64,000 nt of DNA from NCBI GenBank assembly GCA_022925895.1, contig JAKSYS010000012.1:1-64000 (forward strand), given 5' to 3'. Positions 33,547 to 42,600 of the stretch are shown piece after piece. Under the pieces are notes generated by a model, which was not told the DNA's origin, searched no databases, and saw nothing but the letters and a program-made list of their open reading frames with translations. Position 1 is the stretch's first letter. Each line of letters starts with the position of its first letter. The position numbers and the translations under genes are program-made. The DNA is from Fragilaria crotonensis (Eukaryota > Bacillariophyta > Fragilariophyceae > Fragilariales > Fragilariaceae).

Positions 33547-33844
33547 TGTTGATGATAAGGAGCGTACTGGCACTGATGACGGTGTTTCTACGGAAGAAGA
33601 CAACAGTACGGATATCGTTTTACTAAATGAATTACCGAGCGAGACGTGGGTAGACGTCGTAAAGAAAGGTAAGGCTCAGGCGCGAGTAAGAAGAGATGTG
33701 TTTCGAGAGATCATTCTCTCGAAACAATCCAGTAGTAGAAGACTAGTTACATTGACTTTCTTCCTCTCCCGTTGTAGCGCCCATCGCATCAAGGTTACCA
33801 TAGGTTCAACGCCTACGGGGTGCGGAGTAGCGAACAATCTAACA
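33547..33844 (+). repeat. 3' LTR of the copia element
   Basis: 298 bp, matching the 5' LTR apart from about two substitutions and three 1-nt indels, most near 33668-33695. The hairpin is retained at 33700-33725. A short purine-rich stretch (GAGGAG, about 33540-33545) just upstream may be the polypurine primer. Confidence 0.93.
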
Positions 33845-34956
33845 ACCATGATTCTCAAATGTGGTGTGAGGTGTGAGGTGAGAGATGTACGTATAGCGTT
33901 TGCCTGTCCTTTTTGCCCCGTCATGGTGTCATGGACCATTTGCATGCTTGCATGTAGTGTTCGAAGTTTGAACTACTCAATTGAGGTGATTGAACCTTTC
34001 AACTCAAGGGTATTCCATACTTTGACATGATGCTGATGACTAACATTTGATACGTATTTGTATTGTGACATTGTTTTCTCTTTCAATGCTGGTTTGCAGC
34101 TCAATGGGATAGCTAGTTATTACATGTATGGATAGAAAACTAATTATTGCATTGTCACCTTCTTCGATCTTTCTTCAAGACCGAAGTGTGTACAGTGCAC
34201 TTTCTCAACAAATAAATGTTTGAGGTAGCACCAGTTTGTATTTTGGCAATAGTTGCTTTAGAGAGCAGTACACCAATTAACAATGCTCGCCTAACATCAT
34301 CATCAAGGATATTATCATCCGTTGGGTTTTGTCTAGCTACTAGACAAGGTTCTAGAACTTCTAGGTCTAGGGTTGTTGTTCTGCTCCCAGACTCATTGTA
34401 ATTGCTGCTGGGGATGATAGGGTATTCCAATCCTGCTCACACCTCAGAATGTTGTTAAATGTATTCATCTAGTGTGACCTCAGTGATGTTCAAGTCCCAT
34501 CTGCAGGTTGACCACAAGCGGTTCACCGTGACACTGAATGAGCTTCGTGATGAGCCAAAAGTTTTTAATAAACTCAATCACAATACGGCTGACGATGATC
34601 CTAGCCTTTCAAGCAAAACCATCGCAACTCAATGAACAGTGCGTGAAAGAATTATGCCTATTATTCATTCTCTCCACGTGTAAGAGCATTGTACGCCGAT
34701 GTTTATATGCAATACCTGAATCGACGTGGTGACAACTCATTCGGTGTTGATGGTTTGGTAGATCTCGGAGAATAAGTTCCTCAATTATAAATTGAAAAGA
34801 AAATACTAAAAATTTGATTGGGGTTTGCTTGTGCGTTCGGGTGTTCGACGGGAAGTGGTCCTTAACTTCACCCTGGAGCAGATTTCTGACTCCTTGTCGC
34901 CTTTATCAATGTGAAATCAGTGAGAAGTCACATGATCATCTACAATTTGGCGATTA
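33845..34956. other. Intergenic, right flank of the copia element
   Basis: Begins with the target duplication ACCAT (33845-33849). No gene is supported. Short frames at 34155-34430 and 34538-34732 have no recognisable content. Confidence 0.45.
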
Positions 34957-36078
34957 TCATCGATGGCCATTCCAGAACGAGGAGCGTGATAAGGTTGCTC
35001 CGTCTTCCTCGTTGAAGTTAATGACTCGAATCGTACAGTATTCGTTGCAGAACCAAACCATAATTCGAGGTCCAAGCAGAAATGAGACAATTCCGATGAA
35101 AAAGTAGAGTGACTGGCGGACCGCCGAGACAACCATACCACCGTAATCCTCCAAAAGCTTGTCGCTGGGATGGAGTAGCCGCGTCACCATGCCCACATAA
35201 GACCAGAGGATGACACCCGGTACGATAAAGTTTGGTCCTTCGGCTCTCAACATGAAGAAGCAAGCCACTGGGAGCAAGATCCCCATCGCGACTATATCCG
35301 ACGTCAACTGTGTGTCCATCTCGTGCCTAAACTCGTAGCGAATGAGTATAGCAAAGTCATTGGCAGCCATAACCACCATCCAGGCAAAGTGAAGGCAAAA
35401 CGGAAATCGAAAGAGCCAGAATTCTTCCAAAGAAGCTCGTCCTCGTGTTTGTGTCAAATGTTGTGATGTCAGCAAGGATGCCAAGGAGATAACGACCAAG
35501 ACCACGCAGACAAAGGAAAAGATGAATAACTTGAATGCGAAAAAGAGCGTCCACCCAGTCTGCAACAGACAAGTGTAGAAAAAGAAAAATGACGTTCCTT
35601 GCTGAATGATGGGTCTGGAACGATAATCAGGAAAGAGTTGTGCCGTCACGAAGATGGTTTCTGTCATGAGGATGGGAATCCAAATATAGTAGGCCCATGG
35701 AGATGGTGTCACGAGAGTTTCGTATTTCTGAGCAATCGCCACTCGCGTATCCACGAGGCCATCGAGACCCCAAACTCCGACACCGTAGGACACAATTAGA
35801 TGCATGATATAGGTTGCTACATTGAGCAAGTTCAAACCATTCAGTCTTGTGGGGTGCCTTGAAAGCAGAAAAGGCGTCAGATCGTCGTCGTCGTCATGGT
35901 CGTCAAGACGAATGATAGGGGTTACTATTTTGTCATTCATGAAGTGTCCCGAGTCACGAAGGCGCTGATCATTGACCGGAGTCAAACTCATTTCTCCTCC
36001 CTCTTCGTCTGCCAAGACCATGTACGACGTGGACTGGAAGGAGTCTTCTGTGAGTATTCTGTCGCGACCTGGGGCCAT
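34957..36078 (-). CDS. Multipass membrane protein, possibly TspO/MBR-like
   Basis: An intact frame of 373 residues runs from ATG 36078. An acidic N-terminus (DDHDDDDDLTPFLL) is followed by about eight hydrophobic segments, among them NVATYIMHLIVSYGVGVWGL, AYYIWIPILMTETIFVTAQL, LFIFSFVCVVLVVISLASLL and VRQSLYFFIGIVSFLL. The combination WAYYIWIPIL, then AQLFPDYRSRPIIQQGTSFFF, then LLQTGWTLFFAFKL resembles the tryptophan-rich TspO/MBR fold in order and spacing, but only faintly. The extra helices would make it longer than TspO (about 160 residues). No transporter motif is seen. It is divergent from the WL-repeat gene, with about 700 bp between the starts. Confidence 0.7.
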   Translation of the reverse strand: MAPGRDRILTEDSFQSTSYMVLADEEGGEMSLTPVNDQRLRDSGHFMNDKIVTPIIRLDDHDDDDDLTPFLLSRHPTRLNGLNLLNVATYIMHLIVSYGVGVWGLDGLVDTRVAIAQKYETLVTPSPWAYYIWIPILMTETIFVTAQLFPDYRSRPIIQQGTSFFFFYTCLLQTGWTLFFAFKLFIFSFVCVVLVVISLASLLTSQHLTQTRGRASLEEFWLFRFPFCLHFAWMVVMAANDFAILIRYEFRHEMDTQLTSDIVAMGILLPVACFFMLRAEGPNFIVPGVILWSYVGMVTRLLHPSDKLLEDYGGMVVSAVRQSLYFFIGIVSFLLGPRIMVWFCNEYCTIRVINFNEEDGATLSRSSFWNGHR

Positions 36079-36774
36079 GGTTCAGATTTCAGATTTCAGA
36101 TGTTCTCTTTGTTCTGGAAAGAAGTGCAATTCTACTACTCGCCGAGTATCTGTGTGTTCCTGGGACCTTCACAACCTGCAACCTCTGGGATGGGCGCGGG
36201 GCTGATGGCTGATTGAATATGAAATTATATGACGGAATACATACACGCATTTTGTATTCCAAAACCTTCCTCGATTTTTGACGGAGGCACGTTTTGAATC
36301 TGGCACGAGCGAACGTGCACAGACATGAGGACTCGGGTGCATTTCTTCGAGCGTGTGCAGTTGGTACCTTTCTCGAGCACATAATCCACACAGACAAACG
36401 GCAATAGTGGTAACCGTTCCACATGAAAATCAATATCTGTTTAGTTGTCTTTGTCGAAGGACCCAAAAGAGCGATTTCTCGGGTTCACATTTTGGCGTCG
36501 CCTCATATAATCAACAAAAAGAAACGAAACGTTGAAACTTACTCAACAATTCAGCAAGTTCTTCTCGGACAGCGATTCCATTCACTCAACCATCTCCAAG
36601 TATAAACGCTACTCCAACTGTTCTCTGGAAATCTGTGGTCAACTCGCAAGGTAAGAATGGACTTACTTTTCGGTTGATCGGAGATTGCACCATTGTTTTT
36701 GTGAATTGCACGTTGTTGTGGTAAAATAATCGTGCTTGATGGCGTCTAATAGCTTTCTCCTTCTATCAGCTATC
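36079..36774. promoter_or_regulatory. Divergent promoter region with a probable 5' UTR intron
   Basis: The spacer lies between two divergent starts. A GTAAGA donor (36651) and a pyrimidine tract ending TATCAG (36769) suggest a 119-bp intron in the 5' leader of the rightward gene, with its ATG five bases after the acceptor (36775). A triple TTTCAGA repeat lies at about 36085-36105. Confidence 0.45.
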
Positions 36775-38320
36775 ATGCCAAATACTCCTCCCGCATCGAC
36801 TAGCCATGAACCCGTCCGCAGGTTGACGACCCCCAAGAAGCTCAAATTTGCAGCGACGGACGCCTCGTCGTCGAAATCTGACACTCGGCGACAAAGCTTC
36901 AATTCTCAATTCAATGTCGCTAAACAGGAGTTCCAACCCATCAGGCTCGCAATACATTAACGATGAACCCTTCAAGTGATTCCGAATGCGAGTCAGAGTA
37001 TCTGTCACGAAGTTGAAGGGTTGGCTCGACGACTTTGGAAAGAAACAAAGAAACCACTTTGAAAAGGTCACTATGATTGGTCACGTTCCTGTCGACGTGA
37101 GCCTCCAAAAACCAACCCGACCCAGAGTTCAAGTTGCGCAGCCGCTAACATCAAGGACCATCAAACGCACCACGGAACAAATGAAGGAGGCTCGCAAGGG
37201 ACCCACCATGACGCCCGTTCGTTTCAAGTCACGATTGGAAGACAAGGTGCAGGCGACGGACAATGGATACGCGTCCGTCAAGGAGCTTTCGGCATGGCTG
37301 GCCGGTGATCCTACAACCAAAAAAGCGGTCAGAGGCAGCGTTCGACGAGGAGTTAACGTCATCAACAAGTCGCGCATGTTTGAAAAGGACTTGGAAGATG
37401 TCATTATCGAAGAAGTTGGTTTGCATCGCGGCGACGTCACCAACAAGAAAGAATGGCTAGAGCATCAAGCTTTTCAAGAAAACAACTGCGACAATGACTC
37501 TGATTTCGATCGTCGAAGTGCAGTCACTGAACTTGTTAGTGTCCAGGACAAGAAGAAGTGGCTTCATAGCGCGTTTGGTGGCTCCAGCGTCGTCAACGGT
37601 GGCTCGGTCGTTGACGGGGGTCGAGACAGTCGAACAGTAGTCAGTGTGACAGACAAGCGAGAATGGTTGAATAAGGCCTTCAAGAAAGGCTCTGAACGAA
37701 TGATGGAACTTGGTGCTAATGAGCATGATTCTGCAACTCCTGCCAAGAAAAAGTGGCAGGCGCACGCCAAACGACGATCCAGTAGACAACTAGGGGAAGC
37801 CACGAAATCTCCCGTCCCCAGGTCTGTGAAGGACCCACAGACGACATCTAAAGAATCCACGCATCGCGAGACTATTCTGCAAACTGCTGCAGCCGCATCC
37901 ACTAACGGCGCAAACCAGTTACAACCCGTGGTCAAAGCTGTCGTAGCTCCCATTGACTCTTCTGCTGCAGCATCTCGAAGCATCGAGGCTACTGAGACGA
38001 TCAACAACGATGCAAATAACCAGAATCAACACCCGCAACCCGGCAGCGAATCGCCAGCATATGATTTCAAAACAGCCCGACAATTGCTTGTACAGAGAAG
38101 CGCAGCAAATGGAAATCCTGTTAAGGTGTTGACCAAAGTCCAAATGAAAAAGAACAAGTTTGAACGGTTACAGAAGGAAGTCATGAAGGGAACTGGACCG
38201 AAGGGTCTCTTGAAGCCATCCTGGGAGCAGGGATCTGGAATCGAAAAGCCCGCAGACCAGTACGTCAAGACATTCATACCTGACATTGCTCCTAAGAAAT
38301 CATTTGAAGAGCTACCGTGA
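36775..38320 (+). CDS. Protein with repeated K-x-W-L-x-x-A-F motif, unknown function (frameshifts near the N-terminus)
   Basis: The N-terminus reads MPNTPPASTSHEP and PKKLKFAATDASSSKSD. Between about 36890 and 37010 the frame moves three times (...GSQYINDEP, then SSDSECESEYLS, then VTKLKGWLDDFG) with sensible protein throughout. The rest is open to 38320. A degenerate motif recurs: VTKLKGWLDDF (about 37005), VKELSAWLAG (about 37278), VTNKKEWLEHQAF (about 37436), VQDKKKWLHSAF (about 37540) and VTDKREWLNKAF (about 37645). The C-terminus has KNKFERLQKEVMKGTGPKGLLKPSWE. I do not recognise a named domain. The repeats look like short helical peptides that could each bind the same partner. It is highly basic and probably disordered between motifs. 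Confidence 0.68.
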
Positions 38321-38750
38321 TCAGTTTCAGGAGCGGAAATCTTTCAGTATACAAGTAGGATAAAATGATGGACGTGTGAATAAAACCGAAGTGCACTCAG
38401 AAGCATAGTTGCATAGTTCCTCTGCATTACAGTTGCCAACCACCATCCTCGTTGCTATCCATTTCAAAACGGTGGATGGAAGGGAAAATCTTAGAAAGTT
38501 GTCTTCGTCGCATCTGACGCCTGGAGAAGCCAAACGGAGAGGTCGCGGTCCGTTTCACTGGTACAGCCACGACGTATACGCACGGGCACATCATTTCGAA
38601 AGCTACAACCAATGTAGCACAGCGTTACCCAGAGAGAGCAAGGAGCAAATTGCTTTCAAGTAACTATGATGTCACCTGCACAGGTTACTCAATCAACTAC
38701 ACAGTCACACTCTTGGACTGCAGTCCCGAAATTGTTGCATTAAAATTGGA
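38321..38750. other. Convergent 3' spacer
   Basis: About 430 bp between the WL-repeat gene and the DnaJ gene ends. Small frames on both strands (38409-38663 and 38427-38612) have no support as genes. Confidence 0.4.
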
Positions 38751-40241
38751 CTAGTATCCTCTGCTTCGTTGTTGCTGCTTCCTCTGAGCCGGAAAGAGTT
38801 CTTGGAGCTCGACACACCGTGATAACTCGAACTCAGCAGCCTTCTTCAGGGATCTCTCCCGCGCGTCCGATTTAGGCATTCGCTGCGCTGCGGTTTGAAG
38901 CTGCTGTTTGTACATTTTCTGCGACTTGCATTCATCTACCAAGTATTGATTATACGAACTCTCCACCATCCGTTCTACTTGCGCCAACTGATATCGGTCC
39001 CGGTAATAAGTTTGCATGAATTTTGGTGTAACATAATAAGGAATGTCCTTGACGGTTGTAAGCTTAGTGACCAACGGATTAACGTACGGATGTGTTTGCT
39101 GAAGATGAGACGTTAGTTGGCTGCAGCAAGCAAGCAATACATGAAAGCAATATGCGTTGAAAGAGACGTACCGTCAGGCTGAAGTACTTGTTTTGGGCGT
39201 AGCTTTGTCCGCTGTCACCTTTCATGTTCATGAAGGACAACGCCATTATCAGCAAGAAAGGCAGCAACTGAAGGAGCGCCCCGATACCAGCATTCGCCGG
39301 ATCCTGGTGTCGAGCACCAGCGGCTTGTTGTGGACGGGGTCTTGCGCCTCCGAACTGCACGCCGTGACCACCAAATCCGTTCGTGTAAACATGAAAACCT
39401 CGACCACCCGCACCATGCATCGGCATGCCGCCAAAGAACATATTAAAAATATCTTCTGGATTAACTTCACCACCAGCACCAGGTCGGAAATGAACGCCAC
39501 CAGGGCCTCGAGCAGCAGCAGCACCGCCACCGCGATTATCAGGGTCTTCTTCGCCGTACGTATCATATATCGATCGTTTCTGAGGATCCGACAAAGTTGC
39601 ATAGGCTAACCCCACCGCTTTGAAGGCCTCATCAGCATGAGGCGCCGAGTTTTTGTCGGGATGAAGCTTCAGAGCACGTTTTCGGTAGGCTTTTTTCAAA
39701 TCACTCTCCGACGCTGTTGATGGCACACCAAGCACTCGATAATGTGCACCACGTCCTCCCTCTTTTGCTCGCAAAATCTCCTGGACAATTTTTGACTGAT
39801 CATCTGAAAATGCCCTGCCATCCGAACCGGTAGTCGAGGACGCTGTGGATGCAGATCTAGATACGGAGGGTCGCTGCGATGCCTCTGGTTCTGATGAGGT
39901 GCCCGGTGGTGGAGCCGATGCCATTCGTTCGGCTTGACGTAAAAGTGCTTCCACTCCCGGCAATTCATACATACTTAGTGACTTCTTGAACATTTTGATA
40001 GCCCTATCGAATTGGCCACGACGGAGGGCCTCTGCGCCTATCTCGCGACATCGTTCGGCTTCTTCTTTGTTCACCTGGAGCAGATCATTTAGACATGGCT
40101 GTTAGCATTCATAAATTGTTGATATTAGGATTCCCCCCCAAAAAAAGGGTTGGTATGCCAGCCACGTTAAACAGGAATCTCCGATACGACGCAAACAACA
40201 GTAGCCTACCATCGATTTGCGACGAACGTGCTCACCTCCAT
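38751..40241 (-). CDS. ER-membrane J-domain co-chaperone, DNAJB12/DNAJB14-like
   Basis: Three coding exons fit: 40241-40236 (only ATGGAG), 40074-39172 and 39098-38751. The introns are 161 bp (GTGAGC...CAG) and 73 bp (GTACGT...CAG). The product of 418 residues starts [20 protein letters not shown], the family's usual opening. The J domain (about 113-177) has [20 protein letters not shown] and the HPD motif (140-142). A Gly-rich segment and one membrane helix ([16 protein letters not shown]) follow. The C-terminus ([22 protein letters not shown]) is the DUF1977 domain typical of DNAJB12/14. Family members recruit Hsp70 to the ER membrane for degradation of misfolded membrane proteins. The gene is intact. 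The six-base first coding exon rests on the perfect fit of the joined N-terminus. Confidence 0.9.
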
Positions 40242-41410
40242 GTTCGTTCTCAACGGAATAGTTGTTTGTTGAGCTTGATGCTATAATTTACTAGCTCGCA
40301 AGGTCGGAGGACTCAGATCCTTTACGTGATCCTCAACTCCCGCTCAATTAGGTGAATGGCAGTATGACCAATGCCGATTCACAACACCAATCGACGACAA
40401 AGTCGGTTTTCTTTGGAGATCGTCGTCGCGTTTCTTCATGGACGTGGGGCGTGCGGATTCCCCTGTACCTTCTACGAGTACTCCAGTACAAATTGCACTC
40501 AGAGTACATCCAGTACTGACGTACAGTCTGCATATAAGAACTTACTTGTTACCAGCCAGTACTAGTACCGGAATGACACACACGTACTCGGGTTGCTAAA
40601 ATAACTATAGCAGCAAGTCGGTACTAGAGTAGGCCACTGTATGCATACAACAATACCGAGTATGCATACAACCGGTAGTACTGGAGTACTCCACTACCTG
40701 GTAATGATGAGCAGGCAGTGACACCGGAACACTATGGTAATACGGGGGAAAGATACGTTGTTATCGTACTCTATATCGGGCTACAGGGTACCGGGTAGTA
40801 CTTGTACCTCGTACTGTATGGTACAATTGTTCCTGAAGTCTACGAGTTTATTTAACGTTTCCTGATAATCTACTGGATGTTCTATGCTAAGGTGTACCAC
40901 GCACCACGCACCTGGTACTAAAACTACACAGTAAAAGGTATTAGTACCAGGTACCATATGATCACCATGTCAGCATGTCGATATGCTTCGAAATATGCAT
41001 ATTTCAGTGATATTCATAGTCGAAGCATTCCTGAATATGCATATTTCCGAAATATTCATAGTCGTGCGGATGACATATATGCATATTCAAGAAATATGCA
41101 TAGTCAAGCAATCTAAAAATATGCATATTTCGAAAATATGCATAGTCACGGCTTTCCTTTATGTTGACTATCCAAAATAGTCGAAAAACCCAGTGACTGT
41201 CGACCTCTGCTTGAGAAAGTTTCAATTTTGCGCGTTGAACGCGGAAGCAATCCAGTGTTCCCCTCGTGTACAGTACACGTATTGCATGATAGTACGTCTC
41301 TTCGGATGATATGTGCAGTGCTTGTCCGGAGTCCAGAATAAACGAATAAACCCAATGCGCTGGCGTGCGCCCTGGGACTGGTACCAGTACCATGTACCGG
41401 TACTTGAGGG
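40242..41410. other. Intergenic, left flank of the Gag-only element
   Basis: No gene is supported. It holds the 5' flank of the DnaJ gene, dense GTAC words (40470-40960) and four 42-bp tandem repeats (40983-41150). The target duplication AAGGT (41411-41415) follows. Confidence 0.5.
40983..41150. repeat. Four 42-bp tandem repeats, each with an internal near-palindrome
   Basis: ATGCAT falls at 40995, 41037, 41079 and 41121, exactly 42 bp apart. Each unit contains ATATGCATATT followed by a partly mirrored AATATGCATAGTC. Because 42 is a multiple of three, frames stay open on both strands (a 14-residue peptide repeat such as NMHISEIFIV), but no start or flanking gene supports translation. Confidence 0.85.
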
Positions 41411-41415
41411 AAGGT

Positions 41416-42316
41416 TGACAGACTTCCAGTATCGCCCTACATATTTTTACATCTATCCCGATCCCTAATTACTGCCGCCCGTGTGCACAGTAAAACATTA
41501 CATCCGTGCTCCAGTAACCAGTGCGACACTGCACGACTGGAATCAAAACTCTCGTCGATTCAAATTCATGTTCATCTCATCCCATGAGCATGAACACTCG
41601 TTTTCAAACGAGACTCAACGCCTCGTATACGGACGACCACGCCGCGACACGAAACGACGTCTCCGAGAAACGAGGAGTGTTCCTCATTGTTCCCAGGAAC
41701 ACTCCCCTTCATTCAGACCTCTCATCTGTTGCACCTCCTCACTCTTCTCACAATTGTCGAAATAATTCATTTTTAGTGCCACTTACCTTTTCTGCACATA
41801 CTGCACATATTTGCACAACATGAATGAAATTGACCATGACGAATTTTTTACCGCCGGTCGTCAAATTGTCAACCTCACCATACTGTACATATATCAGTAG
41901 TCAGTACGACGGTACTCACTATAATGACAGCACACAACACGGCAAACAGTACAGCAGTACTTTTTGCACATCACTTCCTCTGCCCGGCCATAGTCCGTGC
42001 ACGTCTGAGTCTATCGTTACCGTACATAACGATAAACTATTAGACAGTGCCCACTATGACCAAAGCGATATTCTTACTAGTCAGTCCCTCGCACATTTAT
42101 GTAGCGATAGACCGACAGATAGTATACGTATCGTTGTCTGTAGCGGTAGACAGCATTGTATTGCTGTACCGTTTATAGACACACTAAGCAGTAGTCAGTG
42201 TCGTACTAGACACTTACCTACTGGGGGCGTACCCCGTAACGGTTACGTCCTGGTTCTTAACCCGAACCTTATGCCGACATGCGCGTCGAAAGGTTCCGTT
42301 AACCCGAACCATATCA
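41416..42316 (+). repeat. 5' LTR of the Gag-only element
   Basis: 901 bp. It contains a perfect 11-bp hairpin (GGAGTGTTCCT at 41674-41684, AGGAACACTCC at 41695-41705). A six-T run near 41844 has one more base than in the 3' copy. Confidence 0.95.
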
Positions 42317-42600
42317 TGGTTGCTCGCCAGGCTTCTATCCTGGCCGGTCGCCGGGTTCCCTCCCCGGAAACTCAGACCACTTTCAATTTAAATTTGGTGC
42401 CTAGCACCGATTTAAATTGTTCTAACCTTTGTTCTTTTCTATTCCAGACCTCAATCAATACCAGCAGTACATGTTCCTACTGCCTGAGAATTGAAATTCT
42501 CATTCCTTGCGCTCACTTTTTTTTTTGCAAAACTTGTCTAACCCAACTCACCCTTCATCCTCAAACTTTGCAACTCTCACCATGGTCAACCCAGAACTAA
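41824..42600 (+). CDS. Open frame running from the LTR into the leader, RING-like Cys/His cluster at its end
   Basis: The frame is open for 258 residues, crosses the LTR/leader boundary, and stops 19 nt inside the Gag frame (42582-42600). In the 3' LTR the same frame can start from the earlier in-frame ATG at 46902 (MNEIDHDEFLPP) because a T is missing. In the 5' LTR the overlapping ATG at 41824 opens it (MKLTMTNFLPP). Near the C-terminus CSYCLRIEILIPCAHFFFCKTC has the spacing C-x2-C-x8-C-x-H-x3-C-x2-C, like the first six ligands of a RING finger; the last two ligands are missing. It may be a real small protein, a regulatory upstream frame, or chance. A ten-T run lies within the cluster, so indels matter. 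Confidence 0.35.
   Translation: MKLTMTNFLPPVVKLSTSPYCTYISSQYDGTHYNDSTQHGKQYSSTFCTSLPLPGHSPCTSESIVTVHNDKLLDSAHYDQSDILTSQSLAHLCSDRPTDSIRIVVCSGRQHCIAVPFIDTLSSSQCRTRHLPTGGVPRNGYVLVLNPNLMPTCASKGSVNPNHIMVARQASILAGRRVPSPETQTTFNLNLVPSTDLNCSNLCSFLFQTSINTSSTCSYCLRIEILIPCAHFFFCKTCLTQLTLHPQTLQLSPWSTQN
42317..42390 (+). other. Primer-binding site and leader hairpins of the Gag-only element
   Basis: TGGTTGCTCGCCAGGC follows the LTR directly and fits complementarity to a tRNA 3' end (...GCGAGCAACCA). Two short stems follow, GCCAGG with CCTGGC and CCGGG with CCCGG, which could help package the RNA. The tRNA was not identified. Confidence 0.55.

Larger units (their letters stand above)
27853..33844 (+). mobile_element. 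Full-length Ty1/copia (CoDi-like) retrotransposon
   Basis: Two LTRs (27853-28151 and 33547-33844) both start TG and end CA. The flanking 5-bp direct repeats are ACCAT (27848-27852 and 33845-33849). The interior encodes, in order, a leader protein, Gag, CCHC knuckle with protease, integrase, RT and RNase H, which is copia order. The LTRs differ by a few substitutions and 1-nt indels, so the insertion is fairly recent. About six 1-nt frame changes interrupt pol. They may be sequence errors, decay, or in part recoding. Confidence 0.95.

Noticed and set aside
40990-41130. CRISPR-like array
   Set aside because: The repeats are imperfect, AT-rich and lack unique spacers, and the genome is eukaryotic.
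41004-41393. 129-aa open frame on the minus strand over the 42-bp repeats
   Set aside because: The frame is open on both strands because the repeat period is a multiple of three, and no start context or homology supports it.
41481-41823. 94- and 100-aa frames in the 5' LTR (also at 46560-46902)
   Set aside because: They overlap each other, one lacks an ATG, and both are identical in the two LTRs only because the LTRs are near-identical. There is no sign of coding.
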